Shown: piece after piece, positions 18,612-27,369 of the stretch
How the letters are laid out: each line of letters starts with the position of its first letter
How positions within the stretch are numbered: position 1 is the stretch's first letter
Origin: Candidatus Zhuqueibacterota bacterium
GTDB lineage: Bacteria > Zhuqueibacterota > Zhuqueibacteria > Zhuqueibacterales > Geothermadaptataceae
NCBI GenBank assembly: GCA_015485525.1
Contig: WFTM01000226.1
Coordinates: 1 to 38,124, forward strand
Reading direction: 5' to 3'
DNA: 38,124 nt
The notes under the pieces: generated by a model
What the model was told of the DNA's origin: nothing
What the model saw: only the letters and a program-made list of their open reading frames with translations
Database searches by the model: none
Program-made: the position numbers and the translations under genes

Positions 18612-19916
18612 TCAGCGGGTGCGGCTTGCTTCGCCCGAGGTCGTGATGCCTGAATTTTCGGGGTAAATTTTTCCCATGCAGTGGGCGGCAAATTGGGATT
18701 CGAACTGATCATTGGAAGCGAAAACACGCCCGAAGGTCTGTTCCCAGATTGCCGCCTTTTCCATGCAGAGATACATGAAAACATGCTCCTGCCACGGCTC
18801 AAAAGCAGAGTACATGGCGCGGAACATGGTCACTTTGATATCGTCCGGATAGGTCAGTTTGCCGTGCGGATCACGGACCAATGCCATCTGGGTGATCTTT
18901 GTGGGGAAGCCTTTGCGGCGTATTTTTTTCAGCACCGGTCTGATGAACGTTACTGATCCGAACGACAGGAACAGCACTTCCTCAGGGGAAAAGAGGCGCA
19001 GCAACCGCTCCGCGAGTGCGGTGTAGTCGGCCTGCCAGGTGTCGTACCAGACCATCGGGTGAAAATGGAAAGCGACTTTGATGCCCTTGTCTGCAACCGC
19101 GCGGGCGGCGGCAATGCGGCGATCGAGGTCTGCGGTAAAGTGTTCTTCGTTGCTGATAATCGTGTCTGTATTCATCGACCAGCTGCAGACGACGTTGGCA
19201 GGAACCGGGTTGTCGAGCAACCAGCGGATATTGTCCGACTTGGTTTTGAATTCCAGCAGGACGTTTGGGTGAGCCGCAGCAAAAGCGCACAGAGCCTCGA
19301 GATTGCCGTTGCGGTTACCCCAGGCGAGGGAGTCAGACGACTGTCCGGTGCCGATGTGGTAATACCGCTCCGGATCGAGCTCGATCTGTGCCAGTTTCTG
19401 CGCCAGCCCGGCGTCGAACACGATAGTGTCCCGGTAAAAAGTCTGGATCGTGCAGTAGCTGCAGCCGAAAACACAGTTCTCCACCGCATCGATAGTGCGC
19501 AGATTGCAGCACACGGTTTTTTCCGAAGCTACCGGGCACATGCCAAAAACATCCTTATCAGACTGTTCTACTACAACCCGGCTCTTTTCCCTTTTTTTGG
19601 GACGTTTTAGCCCGTGCTCGGGATAGTGTTTCGCACTGCCCGCAAGGGACAGCATGAACCGGCGCAAAGTGTCCAGAAGCTCTGTCTTATCCTGGTGTGC
19701 CTGCCCCTGCTTGTGCCACCAATCCTGCAGCGTTCCCTCTCCCCACATCTGCAGATCTCTGCTCGCTTCGACGACCTGGCGGAACTCCTGGAAGGTGAAT
19801 TTTTTTTCAAATGCCAGCCAGCGGATGAAGCTTTGTTCAGCCGGGTCGATGTCTGCAAATAATGTTTGCGGGACAAAGCTTTCGAATTTTTCCTGATATT
19901 CCTTTTCTGTGATCAT
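18612..19916 (-). CDS. spore photoproduct lyase-family (SPL-like) radical SAM protein
   Basis: CNLRTIDAVENCVFGCSYCTIQTFY (CX3CX2C cluster), YHIGTGQSSDSLAWGNRNG, LEFKTKSDNI, VVCSWSMNTDTI, FHFHPMVWYDTW. Confidence 0.85.
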   Translation of the reverse strand: MITEKEYQEKFESFVPQTLFADIDPAEQSFIRWLAFEKKFTFQEFRQVVEASRDLQMWGEGTLQDWWHKQGQAHQDKTELLDTLRRFMLSLAGSAKHYPEHGLKRPKKREKSRVVVEQSDKDVFGMCPVASEKTVCCNLRTIDAVENCVFGCSYCTIQTFYRDTIVFDAGLAQKLAQIELDPERYYHIGTGQSSDSLAWGNRNGNLEALCAFAAAHPNVLLEFKTKSDNIRWLLDNPVPANVVCSWSMNTDTIISNEEHFTADLDRRIAAARAVADKGIKVAFHFHPMVWYDTWQADYTALAERLLRLFSPEEVLFLSFGSVTFIRPVLKKIRRKGFPTKITQMALVRDPHGKLTYPDDIKVTMFRAMYSAFEPWQEHVFMYLCMEKAAIWEQTFGRVFASNDQFESQFAAHCMGKIYPENSGITTSGEASRTR

Positions 19917-20069
19917 AGCCTCTCATGCAGTGAGCCGGTGTCTGGGTCAAGTCGGATTTCCTGCGGCATTCCGATTACTTCTGCGTAGCCAGCAGATAGC
20001 AGGGGGAATGTGTCAATAAATCGTGAAAAAAACAAGGGTGCATGTCCGGGAATGCGACGGGTATGACGC

Positions 20070-20218
20070 TATCTCATCTTTTCCGGCATGTGCCTGAGTC
20101 CGGGGCAGCGGTCTCCCCCTGCGGAGAAGCCGGAATGACGATTCTGGGGTAGGCATGTGCTGTTGTCACACGGTCTGGTTGAAAAGATGCAACCGTGCTG
20201 AGTTAAGTGGATAGCCAG
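20070..20218 (+). repeat. MITE-like element, copy C (partial)
   Basis: TCTCATCTTTTCCGGCATGTGCCTGAGTC...GCCGGAATGACGATTCTGGGGTAGGCATGTGCTGTTGTCACACGGTCTGGTTGAAAAGATGCAACCGTGCTGAGTTAAGTGGATAGCCAG. Confidence 0.75.
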
Positions 20219-20373
20219 TATACTGCTGAGATAAAATCAATGTAAAATATAAATTAATGCTTTTACTCCACAGGTTCTGTTTATATATTAGCGGATTGTC
20301 AGGTCGCCTGAATCGTGTCGGGCTTGACTTACAAGTCTGTACAGACAAGCAGACCCCGATGCCAGCAGCACAT

Positions 20374-20412
20374 GGTTGTCAGGAATGACGTAACTCGACA
20401 TTTATGTCGAGC
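20374..20412. repeat. direct repeat containing palindrome CTCGACATTTATGTCGAG, copy 1
   Basis: GGTTGTCAGGAATGACGTAACTCGACATTTATGTCGAGC. Confidence 0.7.
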
Positions 20413-20440
20413 GCAGGATAGCGCATAAAACAGTTATTCT

Positions 20441-20674
20441 CAGGGTATCCAGTTAACTCAGCTAGCCGGTTCTAATCCAGAAATTGACATCTGTCATTCC
20501 GGCCAGGTGCAGCGCCGTGCTGGAATCTCATCTTTTCCGGCACGTGCCCGAGTCAGGGAGATTCCGGTCTTCCCCTGCGGGGAAACCGGAATGACGGTTC
20601 TGGTGCAGGCATCTCCGTGCTCTGGCGGGCTGGCAGTAAAGATGCGACAATGCTGAGTTAAGTGGATAACCAGA
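20441..20674 (+). repeat. MITE-like element, copy D (full length)
   Basis: CAGGGTATCCAGTTAACTCAGC ... GCTGAGTTAAGTGGATAACCAG; 234 bp, nearly the same length as copy A. Confidence 0.82.
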
Positions 20675-20748
20675 CTGTTATCCCAACAAATCGGAGTTGC
20701 GTACCACGACACTTATGTTGTGACCTTCCCGAGATATCAGGTGCCCAC

Positions 20749-20787
20749 GGTCGTCAGGAGTAGCGTAACTCGACATTTATGTCGAGC
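20749..20787. repeat. direct repeat containing palindrome CTCGACATTTATGTCGAG, copy 2
   Basis: GGTCGTCAGGAGTAGCGTAACTCGACATTTATGTCGAGC. Confidence 0.7.
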
Positions 20788-20838
20788 CGAGATGGCACTC
20801 AAACAAGCTGACGCTGAGATGCCCGTGTGAAAAATCTC

Positions 20839-20885
20839 TTATCCTGATTTTGCTGACATACAGCTCGGGACATAAATCGGGATAA
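20839..20885. repeat. CGGGATAA palindromic repeat, copy 4
   Basis: TTATCCTGATTT ... AAATCGGGATAA; the single non-match is a T/G wobble. Confidence 0.6.
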
Positions 20886-21388
20886 TTCAGCCTGATTTCC
20901 CCGGATTTATGGATTTCTCAGACCATGATGATTGGTGTACACAATATGTCCTTCGTCGCCTCGCCACACATGTTCTTCAGGATGAGGGAAGTCCGCATCC
21001 CCTGAAACGATTATCTTTTCGACTGCCCACATTTCGGACTTTCAGTTCTTGAATGTAGGAATTTTAACATTTTTTTTATCAATGCTGAGAAAAAATCTCC
21101 CTGGCTCGCTGTCATGATATGCAGACTAATAATCTGTTTTTATACTGCAATAGCGCTATATAGTGATTTCACTATACCTGTGGCATGATTTTCGTTAATT
21201 CACATCCCATTTTAGTCCGGTTTTTCGGAAAGAATTTCAACGGGTGCCTTTTTCTGTAACTGCGCTGCGCGCAAAAACACTCCGGTTACCTGAAAAATGT
21301 TCGAATTTCGGGATAATGCAGTTTTCGATCTTTGGCCCGCCAGCCGGGTGCAGAGCTGATTGACCGTTCATACGCTGTGGAGAATATG

Positions 21389-23854
21389 CGCACGACAGAT
21401 GTCAACAATATGGCCGAAGACACGATAGAGCAGGCTGAGCAGACACGATGCTACCACTGTGGGGAGCAGTGTCCGGATCTCTCGCTGCATATCGAGGACA
21501 AATATTTTTGTTGTCAGGGTTGCAAGGTTGTGTATCAGATGCTTTCTGAGAGCGACCTCACCTGTTACTACGGCATTGAGCAGCATCCGGGGGTAACCGC
21601 CCGTGAACCGGCGGATGATGCCCGTTTTGCCTGGCTGGATGAAGCAGAAGTGAGCGCCAAAATTCTCGACTTTGCAGATGGCGAGCGAGCAAAAACGACT
21701 TTTTACATCCCCCTCATGCATTGCAGCGCCTGCATCTGGCTGCTGGAAAATCTTTACAAACTCGATGCAGGTATTCTCGTTTCGCAGGTCAACTTTCCGC
21801 GCAAAGAGCTCACTCTGACTTTCAACCCGCAGAAGACGACGCTGCGCCGCATCGTGACTCTGCTGGCTGCGATCGGTTACGAACCGCAAATTACCCTGAA
21901 TGATATTGCCGGGCGCAAAGAACGGAACAGCAGAAAAAGCCTGTATATGAAACTGGGTGTTGCCGGTTTTGCCATGGGCAACATCATGCTGCTCAGCCTG
22001 CCGGAATATCTCGCCTGGCAAATGGAGCTGCCGGAACATTTTAAACGTTTTTTCGGCTATATCAACCTGCTGCTTGCCCTGCCGGTTCTGTTGTACAGCA
22101 GTACGGACTATTTTAACTCCGCCCTGACAGGGCTGCGCCAGCGCATGCTCACGATCGACGTGCCCATCGTCATCGGTATTCTGGCCCTGTTTTTTCGCAG
22201 CAGCTATGATATCCTGACCGGCAGCGGCGCCGGCTATATGGATTCGCTGGCAGCTTTTGTCTTTTTCCTGCTTCTGGGCCGGTTGTTCCAGCAGAAGACC
22301 TACGAGACGCTGTCCTTTGAGCGCGATTACAAGTCATATTTCCCGGTTTCCGTCACCCGGCTCGAACGCGAGGGCGAGAAAGTCATTTCCATCTCGCGCC
22401 TTCAGGTGGGCGATATTCTGTTGGTCCACAATCATGAGATCATCCCCGCCGATGCGGTGTTGCTCTCCGATACCTGCGAAATCGACTATAGCTTTGTCAC
22501 CGGCGAGGCCAGGACGGTTACAAAACACAACAGCGACCTGCTCTTCGCCGGTGGAAGGATCGTTGGGCCGGCAGCAAAAGTGCAGACCATTAAGAAAGTC
22601 TCACAGAGCTATCTCACCCAACTGTGGAACAACGACGTTTTTCAGGGCAAAAAACAGAGCCGCCTGAAATCGATTTCAGACCGCGTCGCGCAGAATTTCA
22701 CTCTGGCGGTTTTGTTCATCGCTCTTGCCGCAGCGGCATACTGGGCGCGCGTCGATTATCGCAATGCCGTCGATGTTTTTACCGCAGTTCTGGTTATCGC
22801 CTGCCCATGTGCCCTGGCCCTGTCGATTCCGTTTTCCCTCGGCAATGCCCTGCGCATTTTTGGGCGCAATAAGTTTTACCTGAAAAACAGTGATACCGTC
22901 GAACGGCTTGCCGGCATCGACAGTATCGTTTTCGATAAAACCGGTACCCTGACTGAACAGGGCGAGCAGGAGATGCATTTCCTGCGTCTGGATGGCCGGG
23001 GCGACAGGCTGCGGGATGAGGAAGCCGAACTCATTGCTGCTGTGACTCGCCATTCCACGCATCCGTTGAGCCGAAAAATTCGGAGTCTGCTCGCAGGGCG
23101 CGAACAGGAGCTGCTGCCGGTCACACACCTCACGGAGACAGAGGGGAGTGGGCTCTCCGGCCATGTGGGTGGCCACGGAATCCGTATCGGTTCAGCGTCA
23201 TGGACAGGCGCGGGCACGGAGCTCACCGAAAAAATTAAAGGACAAAACGGCTCGCGTGTGTTCGTCGCCATAGACGGAACCGTGATCGGCGTATTCCTGA
23301 TTCACCAGGCCTTCCGCAGCGGCATGCATGAGCAGATCAGACATTTGCAGCAGCAGTATCCTGTCCAGTTGCTTTCCGGAGATAATGACAGCAGCCGGGA
23401 GGAGTTTGAACGCATTTTCGGGCATGGCAGTGTTTTGCATTTCAACCAGAGCCCGGAAGATAAGCTGAGTTTTATCCGTGCACTGCAGCAAGAGGGCCAT
23501 TTCGTCATGATGGTCGGCGACGGCCTGAACGACGCCGGTGCGCTGAGGCAGAGTGATGTTGGTGTTGCCATAGCAGAAAATACTTCGGCGTTTTCGCCGG
23601 CCTGTGACGGCATCCTCGAAGCCGGCTCGTTCCGGCGGCTGTCCACATTTCTGAAGTTTGCCCGCAAGACAGTGCACGTAGTCTATGTCAGTTTTGGGGT
23701 ATCGTTTTTTTATAATATCATCGGTTTGAGCTTTGCAGTAACCGGCAATCTCGCGCCTGTTGTAGCGGCGATTCTCATGCCGATCAGTTCCATTTCGGTC
23801 GTGGCTTTCACCACCCTCGCGACCGGCGCACTCGCAAAAAAGTACGGGATTTGA
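21389..23854 (+). CDS. ccoI: heavy-metal translocating P-type ATPase, CcoI/FixI type
   Basis: N-terminal Cys-rich CYHCGEQC...CCQGCKVVYQML, HMA-like LMHCSACIWLLENLY, ACPCALAL metal site, FDKTGTLT phosphorylation site, MVGDGLNDAGAL; directly upstream of ccoS/ccoN. Exact start uncertain (track ORF begins 21332). Confidence 0.93.
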   Translation, partial: RTTDVNNMAEDTIEQAEQTRCYHCGEQCPDLSLHIEDKYFCCQGCKVVYQMLSESDLTCYYGIEQHPGVTAREPADDARFAWLDEAEVSAKILDFADGERAKTTFYIPLMHCSACIWLLENLYKLDAGILVSQVNFPRKELTLTFNPQKTTLRRIVTLLAAIGYEPQITLNDIAGRKERNSRKSLYMKLGVAGFAMGNIMLLSLPEYLAWQMELPEHFKRFFGYINLLLALPVLLYSSTDYFNSALTGLRQRMLTIDVPIVIGILALFFRSSYDILTGSGAGYMDSLAAFVFFLLLGRLFQQKTYETLSFERDYKSYFPVSVTRLEREGEKVISISRLQVGDILLVHNHEIIPADAVLLSDTCEIDYSFVTGEARTVTKHNSDLLFAGGRIVGPAAKVQTIKKVSQSYLTQLWNNDVFQGKKQSRLKSISDRVAQNFTLAVLFIALAAAAYWARVDYRNAVDVFTAVLVIACPCALALSIPFSLGNALRIFGRNKFYLKNSDTVERLAGIDSIVFDKTGTLTEQGEQEMHFLRLDGRGDRLRDEEAELIAAVTRHSTHPLSRKIRSLLAGREQELLPVTHLTETEGSGLSGHVGGHGIRIGSASWTGAGTELTEKIKGQNGSRVFVAIDGTVIGVFLIHQAFRSGMHEQIRHLQQQYPVQLLSGDNDSSREEFERIFGHGSVLHFNQSPEDKLSFIRALQQEGHFVMMVGDGLNDAGALRQSDVGVAIAENTSAFSPACDGILEAGSFRRLSTFLKFARKTVHVVYVSFGVSFFYNIIGLSFAVTGNLAPVVAAILMPISSISVVAFTTLATGALAKKYGI

Positions 23855-23859
23855 GCTTT

Positions 23860-24027
23860 ATGGAAGTCTTGTTTTTGCTCATCGCTGCCAGCCTGACCGT
23901 GGCAGCCGGATTTCTCGTCGCCTTTATCTGGGCTGTACGCAATGGCCAGTTCGAAGATCGATATACACCATCAGTAAGAATCTTGATAGATGACAAGGAA
24001 CAAACGAACCAAACCGTGGAGAAGTGA
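23860..24027 (+). CDS. ccoS: cbb3-type oxidase assembly protein CcoS
   Basis: 55-aa ORF translated manually: MEVLFLLIAASLTVAAGFLVAFIWAVRNGQFEDRYTPSVRILIDDKEQTNQTVEK; CcoS hallmark F.WAV..GQFDD...P. Below the size cut-off of the ORF track. Confidence 0.92.
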   Translation: MEVLFLLIAASLTVAAGFLVAFIWAVRNGQFEDRYTPSVRILIDDKEQTNQTVEK

Positions 24028-24030
24028 TGT

Positions 24031-26172
24031 ATGGCTGTGGAAACCTTTTATTATGACAACCGGATCGTAAGGAATTTTACGATCGCGACTCTGTTCTGGG
24101 GAGTCGTGGGCATGCTCGTCGGGTTGATCATTGCTATCCAGCTCTATTTGCCCGATCTGAGCTTCGGAATCCAGTATCTGACCTTTGGGCGATTGCGTCC
24201 GCTGCACACCAATGCGGTAATTTTTGCCTTTGCCGGTAATGCTATTTTCATGGGTGTGTACTATTCCCTGCAGCGTTTGTGTAAGGCGAGGATGTACAGC
24301 GACCTGCTCAGCAAGCTGCACTTCTGGGGCTGGCAGTTGATCATCGTGCTTGCAGCCGTCACCCTGCTGTTGGGCTATACCTCGAGCAAGGAATATGCTG
24401 AGCTGGAATGGCCGATCGATATCCTGATCACAGTAGTCTGGGTGATCTTTGCGATCAACATGTTCGGCACGATTTTCAAACGCCGTGAGCGGCACATGTA
24501 TGTTGCCATCTGGTTTTATATCGCAACGGTCGTGACTGTGGCGGTGCTGCACATCGTCAACTCGTTCGAGATTCCGGTGACCTTCTGGAAAAGTTATTCT
24601 CTCTACGCCGGCGTACAGGATGCCCTGACGCAGTGGTGGTACGGGCACAACGCCGTGGCCTTTTTTCTGACCACCCCGTTTCTCGGGTTGATGTACTACT
24701 TCCTGCCCAAAGCGGCTGACCGGCCGGTGTTCTCCTATCGCCTGTCCATCGTGCACTTCTGGGCGCTGATCTTTCTGTATATCTGGGCAGGGCCTCACCA
24801 CCTGCTCTACACCGCTCTGCCGGACTGGGCACAATCTCTCGGGTCGGTTTTTTCCGTCATGCTGATCGCACCCTCATGGGGCGGTATGCTCAATGGCCTG
24901 CTCACTCTGCGCGGCGCCTGGGATCGCGTGCGTGAAGACCCGGTGCTGAAATTCATGGTCGTTGCCGTGACCGCTTACGGTATGTCAACCTTTGAGGGCC
25001 CGATGCTGTCGGTCAAGAGCATCAACGCACTCTCGCACTATACGGATTGGACCATCGCGCACGTGCACATCGGTGCCCTGGGATGGAATGGTTTTCTTGC
25101 TTTTGGTGTAGCATACTGGCTGATCCCGAGAATTTATAACACCAAACTGTACTCGGTCAGCATGGCAAATTATCACTTCTGGATCGGGACGATCGGGATT
25201 CTGTTTTACGCGGTGCCCATGTACTGGGCCGGAATCACCCAGGGTCTGATGTGGAAACAGTTCACCCCGGAAGGTTTTCTGGTCTATCCGAACTTCCTGG
25301 AAACCGTTGTGCAGATTCTGCCGATGTATGTGATTCGCTCCTTTGGCGGCCTGTTGTTCCTGACGGGTATCTGCATCGGAGTGTATAACCTGATCAAAAC
25401 GGCTGCCAGCGGCTCTCTCGTTGCCGAAGAAAAAGCTGAGGCCCCGGCGCTGACCAAAGAGCCGGAAAACAAAGACGATGTGTACTACTGGCATCGTTGG
25501 ATCGAAAGCCGTCCGGTACAGTTTCTCGTGCTGACGCTGATCACGATCCTCATCGGTGGTGCGGTGGAGATGATCCCGACGTATCTGGTCAAATCCAATG
25601 TACCGACCATCGCCAGTGTGCGCCCGTACTCCTCGCTGGAGCTTCAGGGCCGCGATATCTACATCCGTGAAGGTTGCAACAACTGCCATTCGCAGATGAT
25701 CCGGCCTTTCCGCTCTGAGACGGAACGCTACGGTGAATATTCCAAAGCCGGCGAGTTTGTCTATGATCACCCATTTCTGTGGGGGTCAAAGCGTACCGGC
25801 CCGGATCTGCACCGTGTCGGCGGCAAATATCCCGACGCATGGCACTATAACCACATGATACAGCCGACGTCGATGTCACCGGGGTCAATCATGCCGACCT
25901 ATCCCTGGCTGGCGGAGCAGAAGATCGATATTGCGACGACGCCGGCGAAAATCCGCGCCATGCAAACTCTCGGTGTCCCCTATCCGGAAGGCTATGATCA
26001 GAAAGCCAATGATGACCTGATGAAACAGGCCAGGAAGATCGCCGCCGGACTGAAAGAGCAGGGTATCGACGTGGAGGCTGATGCTGAAATTATTGCACTC
26101 ATCGCCTATTTGCAGCGTCTCGGAACGGATATCCGTGGCCTTGCCCCGGAGGATAACACAGCCTCCGAATAG
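24031..26172 (+). CDS. ccoNO: fused cbb3-type cytochrome c oxidase subunits I and II (CcoN-CcoO)
   Basis: CcoN haem-copper oxidase core (PLHTNAVIFAFAGN, WWYGHNAVAFFLTTPFLG, HYTDWTIAHVHIGALGWNGF) followed in frame by CcoO mono-haem domain (REGCNNCHSQMIRPFRSETERYGEYSKAGEFVYDHPFLWGSKRTGPDLHRVGGKYPDAWHYNHM). Confidence 0.95.
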   Translation: MAVETFYYDNRIVRNFTIATLFWGVVGMLVGLIIAIQLYLPDLSFGIQYLTFGRLRPLHTNAVIFAFAGNAIFMGVYYSLQRLCKARMYSDLLSKLHFWGWQLIIVLAAVTLLLGYTSSKEYAELEWPIDILITVVWVIFAINMFGTIFKRRERHMYVAIWFYIATVVTVAVLHIVNSFEIPVTFWKSYSLYAGVQDALTQWWYGHNAVAFFLTTPFLGLMYYFLPKAADRPVFSYRLSIVHFWALIFLYIWAGPHHLLYTALPDWAQSLGSVFSVMLIAPSWGGMLNGLLTLRGAWDRVREDPVLKFMVVAVTAYGMSTFEGPMLSVKSINALSHYTDWTIAHVHIGALGWNGFLAFGVAYWLIPRIYNTKLYSVSMANYHFWIGTIGILFYAVPMYWAGITQGLMWKQFTPEGFLVYPNFLETVVQILPMYVIRSFGGLLFLTGICIGVYNLIKTAASGSLVAEEKAEAPALTKEPENKDDVYYWHRWIESRPVQFLVLTLITILIGGAVEMIPTYLVKSNVPTIASVRPYSSLELQGRDIYIREGCNNCHSQMIRPFRSETERYGEYSKAGEFVYDHPFLWGSKRTGPDLHRVGGKYPDAWHYNHMIQPTSMSPGSIMPTYPWLAEQKIDIATTPAKIRAMQTLGVPYPEGYDQKANDDLMKQARKIAAGLKEQGIDVEADAEIIALIAYLQRLGTDIRGLAPEDNTASE

Positions 26173-26244
26173 GACACTCGCTGATCAATAACCTGAGACA
26201 GACATGGCTGGTGCCCGGCGCCGGCCATGCTGCCGGAGGAAACC

Positions 26245-26424
26245 ATGTTTTCACAAATTTTATCACATATTGCAGAAATCGAGCTGTTCCCGATCATCGG
26301 GCTGGTGATATTTTTCACCTTTTTCATCGGCGTGATCATCTGGACCGTGCGGCTCGACAACAATGTTGTGGACCACATGAAGGAACTGCCGCTTGAGCCG
26401 GATTCCCCGGAAGACAGCTTGTAA
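26245..26424 (+). CDS. CcoQ-like short membrane protein
   Basis: 59 aa, single TM, MFSQILSHIAEIELFPIIGLVIFFTFFIGVIIWTVRLDNNVVDHMKELPLEPD; GGAGG immediately upstream of ATG; located between ccoNO and ccoP. Confidence 0.75.
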   Translation: MFSQILSHIAEIELFPIIGLVIFFTFFIGVIIWTVRLDNNVVDHMKELPLEPDSPEDSL

Positions 26425-26692
26425 CCAGAAAAGTGTACTGCTGCGGATGTAGTCTGAATAACATTTTTCAGGCCCCGGATAACCTGGCGCGATGTGTTGC
26501 ACGAGCCTCAGACCGGGGTAAGGAGCTGTCAGGGCATGTGGCCCGTACACCGGAGCTGCTCTGGTTTCTGAAAAACATAAAGCCTGAAAATTCATCATGC
26601 CGGATGTATTCATGAATCAACCGGCACAATGAGCAGCCCGGGGATAGTCAGAATGAATAAATCGTGACAATTAAACTGTGGAGATGCAGACA

Positions 26693-27367
26693 ATGGCCGA
26701 TCAAGTCGATAAGCTGCTTGACCATAATTATGATGGCATTCGCGAGCTGGATAACAAACTGCCACCGTGGTGGCTGAACCTGTTCTATGTCACCATCATC
26801 TGGGGTGTCGGTTATATTTTCTATTATCATGTTCTGGGTATCGGTGATCTGTCCTATGCGGAATATCAGAAGTCGATCGATCCGAACTGGCAGGAGACGA
26901 CAGACCCGACCTACCGCCCGATGCGGATGGCAAAAGGCTACCATTCGCCATTTTACACCGGCGGAAAAGAGATCACTCCGAAGATGCTGGCAGAACAGGG
27001 AAGCCAGGAAAAAGAAGCTGCGGCAGTTGAGAGCGGGCCTGTTGAATATACTGCTCTGACCGATGCCGAGAGCCTGGATAAGGGGAAAGCGATATTCACG
27101 ACGAATTGTGCCAGTTGTCATGGTATGGCCGGAGAAGGAGGCATCGGGCCGAACTTGACGGATGACTACTGGATTCACGGTAACGGAGATATCAATGGTA
27201 TCGTCGATGTTATTCAGAATGGCGTGCCCGCCAAAGGTATGATTGCGTGGAAGAATTTTCTCCCCGCGGATCAGATTCTGCAGGTTGGCAGCTATGTTCT
27301 GACACTGCATGGTACTAACCCTCCAAATGCCAAGGAGCCGCAAGGCAAAAAAGTATCAGGTGAGTAA
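26693..27367 (+). CDS. ccoP: cbb3-type cytochrome c oxidase subunit III (CcoP), single haem motif
   Basis: LLDHNYDGIRELDNKLPPWWLNLFYVTIIWGVGYIFYYH (CcoP N-terminus); only one CXXCH (CASCH). GGAG upstream of ATG. Confidence 0.9.
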   Translation: MADQVDKLLDHNYDGIRELDNKLPPWWLNLFYVTIIWGVGYIFYYHVLGIGDLSYAEYQKSIDPNWQETTDPTYRPMRMAKGYHSPFYTGGKEITPKMLAEQGSQEKEAAAVESGPVEYTALTDAESLDKGKAIFTTNCASCHGMAGEGGIGPNLTDDYWIHGNGDINGIVDVIQNGVPAKGMIAWKNFLPADQILQVGSYVLTLHGTNPPNAKEPQGKKVSGE

Positions 27368-27369
27368 CG

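Noticed and set aside
26484-26502. Possible sigma-54 promoter CTGGCGCGATGTGTTGCAC in the ccoQ-ccoP gap
   Set aside because: The GG-to-GC spacing is one base too long compared with TGGCACG-N4-TTGC; not a valid -24/-12 site.
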